From Quercus robur (taxonomy: Eukaryota > Streptophyta > Magnoliopsida > Fagales > Fagaceae): a stretch of DNA of 64,000 nucleotides. Below are positions 22,565 through 33,130 of this stretch, piece by piece. The DNA is taken from positions 22,739,357-22,803,356 of the forward strand of contig NC_065545.1 in NCBI RefSeq assembly GCF_932294415.1, read 5' to 3'. Each line of letters opens with the position of its first letter. The stretch's first letter is position 1. The position numbers and the translations under genes are program-made. The notes under the pieces are model-generated. The model made no database searches. It worked only from the letters and a program-made list of their open reading frames with translations, and had not been told where the DNA came from.

Positions 22565-23973
22565 GCTTGGGCTTTTCTGTCAACTCTTGACAAGTTCAAA
22601 GTTACCATTAATTATATTTAATACCACTATATAAATATAATTGCACTCTAGGCCTTATTAATAAATTATATCTCAAGACTTTATTATACATGCAACCCCT
22701 TCATAAAATATTCGTAGCAATATAGAATTTTAATCTTCACTCCAATTTCACTTTACATCCAAGAAGTGTGGTCTCTCAATCAGTTTCCAAGGGAGAATAA
22801 TCGAGTGGCTTCACTCACACATACACACCATTTCACAATGATGTCTCTCTTATAAAAAATTATGTATGTTTTCCCCTTTATAACTAACTGATTATCTAAT
22901 TAGGCTGGCCTATTGGGTCTTTCCCATTGGGCTTTAGTGTGTGGCTTGGAGTGGGACCAAAAGGGACCAATAAGACACTAGCTCCAATGGGCCTTGAGCT
23001 TTTCTGTCAATTCTTGACAAGTCTAAAGTTACCATTAATTATATTTAATACCACAATATAAATATAATTGCACTCTAGGTCTTATTAATAAATTATATCC
23101 CAATACTTTATTATACATGCAACCCTTTCATAAAATATTCGTAGCAATATAAAGTCATGAATGCAGACTGCCACTTTGAAGATTACTACATCTTAATCCT
23201 TGAGTACCTGGTTTAATCCTTTAAGTTATTCATCATATATTTATACAATTCAATTTCATAAATATATACTTCATTAATTTCTTACTAAAATGCTTAGGCC
23301 TAACTCTCTGAATAACTAAACTCATTAAACTTATCTCAATGGAATATTTTATATCTCTATTAAGAGACTATGAATTCCATCTTGAAAGTATATGTTCCAT
23401 CGACACCAAATGTGGCTGCCCAACATACTGAGGTTTTGACCGTTACTTTAGATTTCACTCCTGATATATCAAAACAACCTACACTCCATGATCAGGTCTA
23501 TTATTCTCTCAGGATTAAGAGTTCATGCAAATAGAAGTCGTGAGATTTATTATTCATTTGATAGTCATTAGGAGAATAATAAATCTCATAACGGTTCAGT
23601 TCAATATGTCTTAACTCTTAAAACATATCAACTAGAAGTCTCCACTTCTATGATCAAGACAAATCGTCTTAGTTGATATGTTATAGTCTTCGCAGATGAA
23701 ATGCCTAATTTCATCACCGACTATGAACCAAAATTCTGAATTTATAAAGAACTTATGATCTATATCTTCTGCGACTAAATCACATAAATCACATACTATG
23801 CATCTCATAGACTACATGATAATGTCTGAATATTCATGTTACCATTATTTTAGATAATAATAAAGAAGCTTCATTAATCATAACATTAAGTCATACATAA
23901 TGTCATACATAACAACATACATAATATCATACATTGCATCTTACAATAGGATTTAAGGGCACTAATCCTAACA
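22565..23973 (-). repeat. 5' LTR of the copia element, rearranged inner end
   Basis: From 22728 to 23973 it aligns with about 5862-7121 of the left LTR. It is followed by the second AGTAT (23974-23978). The first 180 bases of the left LTR (5684-5862, the end next to the primer binding site) are absent. In their place stands a separate 160-bp LTR piece (22565-22725) that matches about 6127-6287. The junction reads gtagcaatatagaattttaa. Confidence 0.85.
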
Positions 23974-23978
23974 AGTAT

Positions 23979-24360
23979 AGCAATTAATAAGAAATGGCCT
24001 AAGAGTGACCTATCTTTCTTTTGAAAGGGCTAAATAGCCCTATATGATTGATACCACAGGTAGACTTTGCTGGTTAATGCATCATTATTAGGATTGTGAC
24101 TAAGAAAAAGGAAAAAATAAAAACCATTTTCAGCTTATATATATATATATATATATAGCATAACTCTAAAGGTTGAAACAGGAAATATGAGCTTAGAGCA
24201 TCTCAAATTAGATTTTTAAATCAACAAAGTTCTCTATAAGGAATCTTAACTAGACAACAACTTTAAAAGGGAGGTTTCATGCTAAGAAGACATTGGACCA
24301 TATATATCATGTTCTCTAAACAGTGGTATCATTTTAAGAAGTACGGTAAGATGTAGAAGA
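23979..24360. other. No gene seen; short (AT)n run
   Basis: AT-rich flank right of the copia element with a tatatatata run near 24138-24160. It joins the 3' end of the MAIN-like pseudogene. Confidence 0.4.
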
Positions 24361-27300
24361 CATGGAGAAGTTACCATTAGAATCAATTTAGCACCCCCGC
24401 GATCGATGAACCTCCGAGTTACCCTATGGAACTAGTCGAAGTACGCATGATGTGGAGGCATATCACCAGGTATTGCTTCATAACGTTGTTCAAGGCAATT
24501 ACCCCATTCGATGATATGCCCAGCATGTTTCTGCGTCCAATCGACGTTGACCTTCCCCCTCAAATCAATCCCATGAAGCATTGTATTAGTGTCAACATCA
24601 CTAGAAATTTCTTGGATCATCCCAAATTGACGAACGATATGATCCAGTGTATGTTTCTCTACTAGGTGGAAACATACAAGTGGCACCATTGCCATCCACA
24701 CTGCCCTCCTTGCAATGCACCACGTCGGAAGGTCCTCTAATTCAGCTTCATACGGCTACCACACCAACTATAACAGCCAAAAAACAAATAGGCAACACAT
24801 TAGGCAACAATGTTTATATTTCAAAGTTCACTAAACCTATATCTTATTCCTAAACATGTAAAACAAGGCATTTTTATACCTGGCCTGGCAGCATTAAAGT
24901 TATTTGCTTGCAATACCTGTCCATGAAGATGTGGGCGAGCCTGTTTTTCTTGTTTGGGACCTACAACCACCTACAATCAAGAACAAGAGATCAATATCTA
25001 CAACTTTCCTACTAAGATAATCTTATGATTAAAACTATATTGTAATCACATAAAACTACTAAGATAATCTTATAAATTTTTACTCAATTAATAATATCAC
25101 TATGTCTTTTTATTGTAAGAAATAGTCCTTATGTCTTTTTATTGTCTTTTCTTCATACAGTTGCCACCAATGTCTTCTTACATAAAATCTGTACTCCAAC
25201 TCCTCATTTTAAAAGGGGAATGGGATGAGCTTGACAGCACAGTAAATAACAAATACATGGTACTAAAAAAAAAGGGCCAAATACATGTGTATATTTGAAT
25301 GTTCAATTAGCGTATAAAACACTATGAACGTTTAGGCCTCCAAATTACAAATTACCAATTCAAGCTTAATATCAAATAATGTATGTGCAAAAAATGAATA
25401 TAAGCTTATAACAGAATTGATAAACACTCTAAACCAAATGAAATCACATCCATAGTAGAAATTAAATGGCAAAGATTAAGGGAAGAAAGATGCAAACACA
25501 AGGACAACACAACGATGTGTTATCGAAGAGGAAATCGAAGCCCTCGGCGTAAAACTTCTCCGCCGCCCTCCAAGCGGTTAATAATCCACTAGAAAATGAA
25601 GTTGGGATACATGAATAGCAGAAGGACCTCCAAGCCTAATCTACCCAGTGTACCTAAGCCCTCCAAGCTTCTTGTTTCAACGAGGTTACGCCGAACCTTT
25701 GTCTTTTCTAGCTTACCAGATTCTGCTATAGCCCATAACATCAACCAATATCAATTGGTCACTACCGAATTGCTTCCTAAAGCACCAAAAAGCCTTCTCA
25801 TAGATATGGGTATGGTGAGAAAAGGATTTGGCTAAAGAACCTCTTAAGAATGTAACAATGGAGAGGGTGAGAGTTGTGGAATTTGAAGAGTCACTATGTA
25901 AAGATTGTGGATGAGTCAATCTTGTTTTCCTCTAGGGTTTCTCTCTCAAAATTTCTCTCTGGAAGCTTTCTACATTTCGTGGGTATAAGAGGTATTTATA
26001 TTGGTGTGTGTATGGAATGCAAAGAGTCAGTTTTTCCCAAACAGAGTGGACTGGCGACTTGGCCTTGCGACTTGATTGAGTCGCGAGTCCAAGCCGTGAG
26101 CTAACTGAATGGCCAGACTAGACTTTTTGTCCTGTAGTGCTTTAGTTGGCATGATTTTTCAGCTCCTCTGCATGCTTCACTTGTGTGCATCCTTTGGCGA
26201 CTTGCAAGCCGCAAGCAAGCCATGAGATCCAGTCGCGAGTCCCTTGATGAGTGCACAATCTTGAGCTTTTCTTCACACTCTCTCACACACTACCCTTAGA
26301 TGATTCTCACCTAAATACAGGGTTTCTAAATGCTGAATTACAAGCAAATTTGGCACGGAATAAAGCCAACAAGATGGTTGATTAAATTCAACCTTACAAT
26401 ATTTTCATAAAGAAAATTTGGAGAGGGGTATTTGATACAAATTGCTTTGAGTGAATTTGAAATATAATTTAGGAAACTTGACACAAAATTAGAGTATATT
26501 AACCTAATCATATATATTGAACCTTTGTTTAAATTTTTTTAATATTGACTTAAATAATTCCTAGAAGCCTTTAAAATAAATAAATAAAATCAAATTACAT
26601 GATTATGGGCTTAGGTAATGATCACACAATGTATATGATGTGTATGAGGTAGAGACTTACTTCAGGGACAGTGGACCACGCACTAGAGGACCATAATCAC
26701 CTATTGGCGGGCCATGCTCAACTCTTGGGCACAAAAATGGGAACCTGACCCATGCCCAATACTGGACCAATAGCAAGCACCCACCAATCTGACTGGCTGT
26801 CTTATTGCTTGCCCTACATAACTCTCTGTACAACCATGCAAAGCAAGCACTTTCCCAACTGTACCTTCGTGGGTTGCGAAGGTCTTCCAACTGCTACACC
26901 CACATTAGATGCACCCTATCACTGGATTTGTCTATGAAGATTGTGTCTCCCAGTAGAGCTAGGATGTCCAATAGCGATAGGATGTAGCCTTGTGCGTACT
27001 TACGCAGCTGATCCTTTTCAGCATTAGGCAGACCAAAAACTTGCTCCAAAAGTCGTTTGATGACAATCCTCTAGCCAATAAGCACCTTTGTATCATCATT
27101 TATAGGTTCAAACCCAAGGAAGTCCTGACACACATGCCGCCATTCTTTCTACGTGCTCCCTGTTATAGCCTTACATCAATAGGAAGCCCGAGAAGAACCT
27201 CCACATCCTACAATGTGATGGTGACCTCATCATGTGGCATGTGAAAGGTGTGAGTCTCAGGTCACCATCGCTCCACTAAGGCCATTATCAGCCCATGGTC

Positions 27301-27672
27301 AATCTCTCTACTCAAGGTCTTGAGGAGTCCCTCTAAACCAAGTCCTTTAATGATGTCAACGACTCGGTCGTCTACTATTGGCTCTAGATTGGTGAACTTT
27401 TCACTACTGCTGCGGCAGGTAAGGGACCCCGGATCCTGCACAGAACAGAACCATGGATTATTATATGACAGCAGGTGTGTGTACATTCTATGAATTAAAT
27501 GGGGTACCATAAGAAGGATATAGTTTAGAACAACACAAATGGTTTTAGTGTTATGTTTTACTTGCCCATTCCAAATATCTTCTGACTAATATTTGGCCTG
27601 CAAAGTCAACTCCGAATCGTCAATGGGTCCAAGCTTTGCACGGTCAATTTGTCCAGCATTTGCAGTAGCCAT
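24361..27672 (-). pseudogene. MAIN-like plant mobile domain (PMD) gene, four exons, multiple stops
   Basis: Four exons can be traced on the minus strand. Exon 1 (27672-27562) is MATANAGQIDRAKLGPID. Exon 2 (27435-26661) holds DPGSLTC, VDDRVVDIIKGLGLEGLLK, EIDHGLIMALVERW, DVEVLLGLPID and RELCRASNKTASQIGGCL. Exon 3 (24970-24880) matches VPNKKNR and AHIFMDRY. Exon 4 (24767 to about 24361) holds PYEAELEDLPTW, MVPLVCFHLVEKHT, VRQFGM and IEWGNCLEQR. Splice borders are mostly canonical. PMD proteins such as MAIN act in the nucleus in meristem maintenance and transposon silencing; the domain itself is spread by transposons. At least five in-frame stops sit at CAG, CGA or TGG positions of the expected sequence, so it is dead. 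A solo LTR fills the intron between exons 2 and 3. Confidence 0.85.
25296..26398 (-). mobile_element. Solo LTR (1103 bp), inverted relative to 18659-19760
   Basis: On the minus strand it starts TGTAAGGTTGAATTTAATC and ends GAACATTCA. The perfect duplication ATATT stands at 25291-25295 and 26399-26403. It is the same family as the LTR at 18659, with clear divergence, and is an independent insertion since the duplications differ. It lies in an intron of the MAIN-like pseudogene. Confidence 0.92.
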
Positions 27673-28902
27673 ACTGCATAAGAATGATAAGCAATAAGTT
27701 TGAAATTATGATCTCTATATTTTACTAAGCTTAACATGATAGAAACTAGTAATATGCTTCCAAAAATATAGCTTAATATACTTATTATCTTTCACAGGTT
27801 CCTTTTTAGGAGAATGAGCATATATAAACCAAATTCTTGACCAAAAATTATCTTATACCACTGAGAGCTCTCCGAATTGCTGCAAGCACTTGCAAGATTG
27901 TAAGACTCCTTTTTATAGAGCCTAAACCTTGGGTGAAGTGTAGCAATGCTTAATTGCAGCTACAAGAGTTGTTTAGGATTAGATCCTAGATAAGCATGTC
28001 AAGATTTTGAGGGGACATATGATGGTTTCTATGAACTGATGATCTAGGACTCCATTTTATATTTGGCAACCATAATTTTTACTTGATCTACACTAGGTGA
28101 AAAACTGTAACATTCAGCTTTAAAATATTGCAATCTCCTTATGATAGGTTAGAGTGTTCAAAGGAAGAACTAGATACCAACTGTCAATGACGCTACTTTA
28201 TTAGTTCATAAACCAAATATATATAACATCTCACATACAAAAGTCACCCTGTATCACATTTAACTTAGAAAATGCAGTTAGTGTAAGACTGGCTAGTTCC
28301 TTCTAATCCAACGCCATTAAAAAAAAAAAAAAAAAATGCATACGTATAATCTGTCATGTGAGCTAGTGGGCATGAAAATTAAAATTCTAGGGTGAACTAG
28401 TGCAGAAACAAACTTTTCTTGACTTTCTCTTTCGGTACAAACAGAAAACAAAAACAAGCAATCCAAATGTTCTTACATGGTATAATCTTCACAAAATAGT
28501 GACTAATCGAATTGCATAAATATATAAGCAATTTAACAGGAAAACTATGACATAGAACTTACAATGAAGGGTATGAATAGGTAAAATGATTTGAAACTAG
28601 AGAAGGATACAACAGACACTATATATGGTGACCAATCAGTATCAATCAAATATTTATGAAATAAAGAAAAAAAAATACTAAAATTATGAAATTGATACTC
28701 CTGCCAAAACCATGAATGTGAGAAATCCAAATGATAAGAAACAAAAACATAAGGAAAAAAAAAAAAGAGTAAAAGAGATGGACCCAATAGCAATATCAAT
28801 CAAAAATTACACATTCTCCTACACTCTTTATCAACAATAGAAATATAAGTAAAACAAAACAAAACACACAATACCAAATGTTATGATTCTGTAAAACCCA
28901 AC

Positions 28903-28904
<2 letters not shown>
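27673..28904. other. No gene seen
   Basis: AT-rich DNA upstream of the MAIN-like pseudogene. It has a poly(A) run near 28320-28337 and no coding or structural signal I can name. Any promoter of the pseudogene would lie in its first few hundred bases. Confidence 0.35.
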
Positions 28905-28947
<43 letters not shown>

Positions 28948-28968
28948 AAACAAACAAACAAACAAACA
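28905..28968. repeat. Poly(A) of 42 residues followed by (CAAA)n
   Basis: The longest homopolymer in the window, with about five CAAA units after it. It could be the tail of a retroposed sequence on the plus strand, but I could not recognise a body upstream or a flanking duplication. Confidence 0.85.
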
Positions 28969-29094
28969 ACATTTTACATGCAGACAAACGCAGAGAAACC
29001 CACATGAAAAAAATCACACAATAAGAAAAACAACTGAAGTTGGTGCGAAGAAAATGTACTTCAAAAGTGGGTTTAGGAGAAGAAAAGCACACTT

Positions 29095-29222
29095 GAAAGA
29101 ATTGGAGAAGCTCGTGAGAGTGGAGGTGCGTGAGAGTGGAGACTGAGTGAAAGTGGAGAGGGTGCATGAGGGTGGAGGCTGAGTGAGAGTGGAGAGGGTG
29201 AGTGAGAGAGGCGTGAGAGTGT
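29095..29222. repeat. Short purine-rich repeats (gtgagagtggag type)
   Basis: The phrase gtgagagtggag and variants (ggctgagtgagagtggagag, gggtgagtgagagag) recur about eight times within 130 bases. It looks like a small minisatellite. Confidence 0.6.
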
Positions 29223-30310
29223 CTGTGATTGTTTAATTTTGAATCAGCCCTTTATGAAATCGAGTCTTAGAGACTTGGTTTCCAGGTGGCTTCCATATGG
29301 ATAAACCACGTCATTCTCAGAAAACAAAAATCGACGCTCAAAGGGTCGAGATATAACTCGAGCCTTTAATACTTGAGTACCAGGTGGATGCCACGTGGAA
29401 AAACATCAAATCAGAACATAGAAACTGAGTCTTTGAGACTCGATTTACAAGTCCTAAATTGAGTCTTTTAAATTTGAGATGTTAGTTAAAAATATAGTTT
29501 TGAAACGTTGCCTACTAACTATATAGTTTGGCAATTGGAGTTAATTGCCAATTTTGGCCTTTAAACCTAGTCAAGGTATTCGATACTGACCTGGCAATTC
29601 TCAAAGCCTAATCTGGATTTGGAATCAAAGTCACAGTTTTCAACCCCAAAAGCAAGTCCTTCCCCTCCACATGGGTTTAGAAAAACTTCACAGCCTACCA
29701 CCCTTCAACCCAAATCGAAGCCATTGTAGTGGACTACGAAGTCTTTGTCAACCCACATAACACGACTCGATACATCATGCCCACCATAAAAAATCTTATG
29801 GGTTTTTGATGTGTAAATTCAAATTTATGGGTTTATGATGTGTAAATTCAATTTTATAATATTCTAATTTAAAAAATGCCTCATCAACTAAATAAATGTC
29901 ATGTCACTATTTTGTTAGTCACATAAATATTAACACTAACCATAGTTAATAAAAGGACTAATCGTGCATATTTTTTAAACATGAGGAATTAATAGTGCTC
30001 ATTTAAAACTTAGAGGACCAATTGTGTTTATAAGGTAAATTTCAGGAACTAATAGTGTAGTTTCACCTTGATATTTGATAGTGGTTCTTATATAATCCCA
30101 AGAAATTTTTTTTTTTTGGTATAGCGATTTTTAATTTTGTATACAATAAAATATTCTTTTTTTTTCTTAAAGAAAATAAAATATTCAAAAACTTAGGTTG
30201 CTTTTGAAATTCCACAAAAAAATTAGCTTAGATTACTTTTTAGCTTATTTTTGCTCTTAAAATGGATCTCATTACACCAAAAGTCAACTTTTTAGCTTTC
30301 CAACAACATA
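29223..30310. other. No gene seen; repeat-like phrases
   Basis: Around 29260-29470 the phrases gagtctttgagactcgattt and caggtggatgccacgtgg occur in several variants, both as direct and inverted copies. This points to an unclassified repeat. The rest is AT-rich. Confidence 0.35.
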
Positions 30311-30317
30311 TTTTTAG

Positions 30318-30363
30318 CCCAAAAAAAAAAAAATATATATATATATATATATTTTTTTTTTTT
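30318..30363. repeat. Poly(A), (AT)n, poly(T) microsatellite
   Basis: A run of A, then about eleven AT units, then a run of T. It forms a near-perfect inverted repeat about 300 bases upstream of the NHL gene start. Confidence 0.85.
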
Positions 30364-30629
30364 AGCCAAAAAAATTTTTAATTTCAAAAAAATAATAAAG
30401 GGATGGACCTAGATTAATTTTTTAGAGAAAAATAGCACTAGTCATTCATTTTATCATTCTCTTCAACAAAGCATCTCCTAACCCTCACCTATATTTCTCA
30501 TTTCTCTCAATCAATCAAAAAAAGACAACTACCAAACTTTCATAAACACATCTATAAGACTATAACCAAGTTTCCAACTCCCAAGTCCTATACACACAAA
30601 GTCACAGACTCGATCATATCCCATAGTAG

Positions 30630-30655
30630 ACACTCTCTCTCTCTCTCTCTCTGTG
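30630..30655 (+). repeat. (CT)n microsatellite in the 5' leader of the NHL gene
   Basis: About ten CT units end 13 bases before the start codon. Pyrimidine tracts of this kind are common in plant 5' leaders. Confidence 0.8.
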
Positions 30656-30667
30656 TGACAGGGTCTA

Positions 30668-33130
30668 ATGGCTATTTGCTCCACCAAGTTTGTGTTCCTT
30701 CTCTTCCTCCTCTCAGCCATACCCATCGCCTACCTCATCTCTCTCGAGCTCGCCACCCCTCCAACCCACGTGTACCACTACCACAGCTCCGGCTGGTTCC
30801 GCGAGTGTGCCAAGTGGGACCATCTCAACAGTCGATTCCTCGTCTCTTTCCTGGAGGGTGGTGTGGCCCAGCTCTCTCTTCCCAAAGGCGGTGATGACTC
30901 CACCGTGACCGTGTTGGAGGAGCTCACCGTCATCAAAGACGTTGACTTGGCCGGAAATGGGTCCCTCGGTATCGTCGTTGACCATCAGAGGAATCGTCTC
31001 TTAGTAGTCTCCGCCGATGTCATTGGGAACAAGTATGGCGCTCTCGCCGCCTATGATTTGTCCACGTGGCAGCGATTATTTCTCACCCACCTGAGTGCTC
31101 CAAGTAAGTTACTACTATTCTTAGGGTTGTGTTCTCACAAAAAAAAAAAAAAAAAAAAAAAAAGAATATCTTTGTATTTTTCTTGTTTGTCGCATACGAT
31201 GCTATTATTTCCTTGCTGCCACTTGTTTGTTTATTTGTTCCTGACCTGTCCCACAACTTTTACTACAGTATATTTTATCACTTCAATTTCAGACCAACAT
31301 TTTTTCCTCTATTTTCCTATGTTGTTGTGATTTCAAAAAAAAAGCAATAAATTCTAGGATGACTCTTTTTTGTATTCCAATCAATTTTTATTTTTTATTT
31401 TTGGGTTAAGAAGATTATTTTAAATAAGGTCTACTTAATGGATGTTTAAGTATTTATTAATTTATCATTTAAAGAAATTTTAATATCAATTTATGAAAAA
31501 TTGTAATAAAAACTAAAAAAAAAAGGAGCTTATCTCCAGCGGTAAGTTTATTAAACTTGTAAAATCAATTGTTAGTTTTCTTTTTCCCATAAAATTTTCA
31601 TTTAAACGGTTCATTACTAAATTATTTTATTATTTAAGAAAAGAAAACAAATTATATTATTAAAATAAATCGATAAATAAGTTATTACATGATTAAAATA
31701 CATGTCAACCCAAAAACAAATATGGGATCAAATATAAGCTTATCTCAGCAGTGGTAAATTTATTAAGGACTTGTTTTTTTGTTTTTTTTTTGATAGCTTT
31801 ACTAAGAAAAACAAAACGGTAGGTGAGGTGGTTCTTCTGAATGAGTGAGAAGTCAAAACGGACATAACCAATAAAATTGAAATAATGAACGCGTTTGTAT
31901 TCTAGTAGTATTTGGTAAGTAATATGAATGGATTTGTGGAATTACCGAGTACACACTGAAGAGTGAAGACTGATCTTTTCTTGAGTGGCGGGTCCTTGAA
32001 GACGTGCGTATATGCAACCCTCGGACACATTCATATCTATGATTCGTTTGTTTGAACGGCATTATTAGCCCTGAAAGGCAAAATGATAAAAGCATTAGTC
32101 TTGTGATGTTTTTGGACTTTCGATGCTAATGTATCAGTAGCTTTTCTTGGAGTTTAATATAGTAATTACTGCTATTTATAATTTTTTTTTGCAAACAATG
32201 AAACCATTTTTCACGGATCATGTCTAAATGTTATCATATTGCCAATTTTTTATCTAAAAAAAAAAAAAAAGGATGTGAGTGTAATTTTTAGGTGCTTTCA
32301 GAGCACAAAGAATCCTGCTTGCTTTCTTCTCTCACATTCTTAGTGGGGTTTATTCATTAAATTCATAGTAAGGTCTATCATAAATGTGAGAGGAGGAAAC
32401 ACCATTTCTTAGTGCTCCAGAAGTACCTAAGAATTTTCCATAGATGTAAATATCTCTATTTTTGGATGTGGGCACAAGAGTTTTACAGGGAGTTTCGAGC
32501 TCAAATTGGTCAGTTATATATATGTAGTAAAATCATAATTTCTTTTCTCATCAGTAGTTCCAATCTCTTTAATGCGTGCATGTAGGTGATGGGAAATCTT
32601 TTGCGGATGATGTAGCAGTTGATGCAGAAGGCAATGCATATGTCACTGATGCACAAGGTGGTAAACTTTGGAAGGTTGGGGTTGATGGCCAGTTCCTATC
32701 TATCATTAAAAACCCACTCTTCACTCCAAAGGAGTGGTACAAAAACTTGGTTGGACTTAATGGAATTGTTTACCATCCAGATGGTTATTTGATCGTAATC
32801 CATACATTTAGTGGCAATTTGTTTAAGATTGATTTAGCAAGTGGAGAGGAAGTTAAGTTGGTCAAGGTGGTTGGAGGGCCATTGACATTTGGGGATGGTT
32901 TGGAATTAGTCTCTCCAACCAAGCTTGTAGTTGCAGGGACTACTGCGAGATTAGTGGAGAGCTCTGACGGGTGGGAGACGGCTTCCATTGCAGCAACATT
33001 CTCCGGGCCTAAGCATCGATTGGCCACATCCGCGACTGTGAAGGATGGGAAGGTGTATCTCAGTCACCTCCTAGGCATGGGGTACCCTAAGAAGAAGCAT
33101 GCTATTGTTGAGGCGGTTTTTTCTGCTTGA
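30668..33130 (+). CDS. NHL/SMP-30-like beta-propeller protein, two exons, 326 aa
   Basis: Exon 1 is 30668-31103 and exon 2 is 32586-33130; donor CCAA/GTAAGT and acceptor TGTAG/GTGATG join in frame, giving 981 bases with the stop. ATG at 30668 has a good context (ctaATGGCT). Residues 1-25 form a hydrophobic signal peptide or anchor (KFVFLLFLLSAIPIAYLISL). Then come GWFRECAKWD, VDHQRNRLLVV, DDVAVDAEGNAYVTDAQGGK, NGIVYHPDGYLIVIHTFSG and DGLELVSPTKLVVAG, which are NHL/SMP-30-type blades. Plant homologues are annotated as NHL-domain or calcium-dependent phosphotriesterase-like proteins. The N-terminal segment suggests entry to the secretory pathway; substrate and reaction are unknown. No stop or frameshift is seen, so this is the one gene here likely to be active. 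The open stretch that continues past 31103 is intron read-through. Confidence 0.9.
31104..32585 (+). other. Intron of the NHL gene (1482 bp)
   Basis: It begins GTAAGT and ends CATGTAG. A 25-residue poly(A) run lies near 31139-31163, only 35 bases after the donor. The rest is AT-rich and contains a small inverted-repeat element at 32283-32438. Confidence 0.9.
32283..32438. mobile_element. MITE-like inverted-repeat element in the NHL intron
   Basis: The left end (aatttttaggtgctttcagagcac, from 32283) pairs with the right end (gtgctccagaagtacctaagaatttt, to 32438) as an imperfect inverted repeat of about 26 bases. The 100 bases between have no coding potential. The flanking duplication is not clear. 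Such elements move with transposases supplied elsewhere. Confidence 0.6.

Larger units (their letters stand above)
5684..23973 (-). mobile_element. Composite Ty1/copia element (18.3 kb with nested insertions)
   Basis: The outer ends are LTR copies of the same family in the same orientation (5684-7121 and about 22565-23973). They are flanked by AGTAT at 5679-5683 and 23974-23978, the expected 5-bp duplication. On the minus strand the order is 5' LTR (right), gag, protease, integrase, reverse transcriptase, RNase H, PPT, 3' LTR (left). Between gag and the 5' LTR lie a nested gypsy element (12128-16019), a solo LTR (18659-19760), several kilobases of unrecognised DNA and an RBM42-like exon. No primer binding site is visible next to the right LTR, whose inner end is rearranged. 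All coding parts carry stops or frameshifts. Confidence 0.8.

Noticed and set aside
22302..22583. Minus-strand ORF that begins in the LTR piece at 22565
   Set aside because: Its first residues are LTR-derived and the remainder matches no family I know; kept only as a possible 5' part of the RBM42-like gene.
28905..28968. Poly(A) plus (CAAA)n as the tail of a SINE or LINE
   Set aside because: No recognisable body, pol III boxes or flanking duplication could be found.
30713..30985. Minus-strand open stretch opposite NHL exon 1
   Set aside because: It is the complement of a GC-rich coding exon and has no domain or splice context.
31104..31330. NHL exon 1 reading frame continuing to 31330 as a single-exon 220-residue protein
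   Set aside because: The extension runs through a GTAAGT donor and a poly(A) run, while the two-exon model joins in frame to the rest of the propeller.
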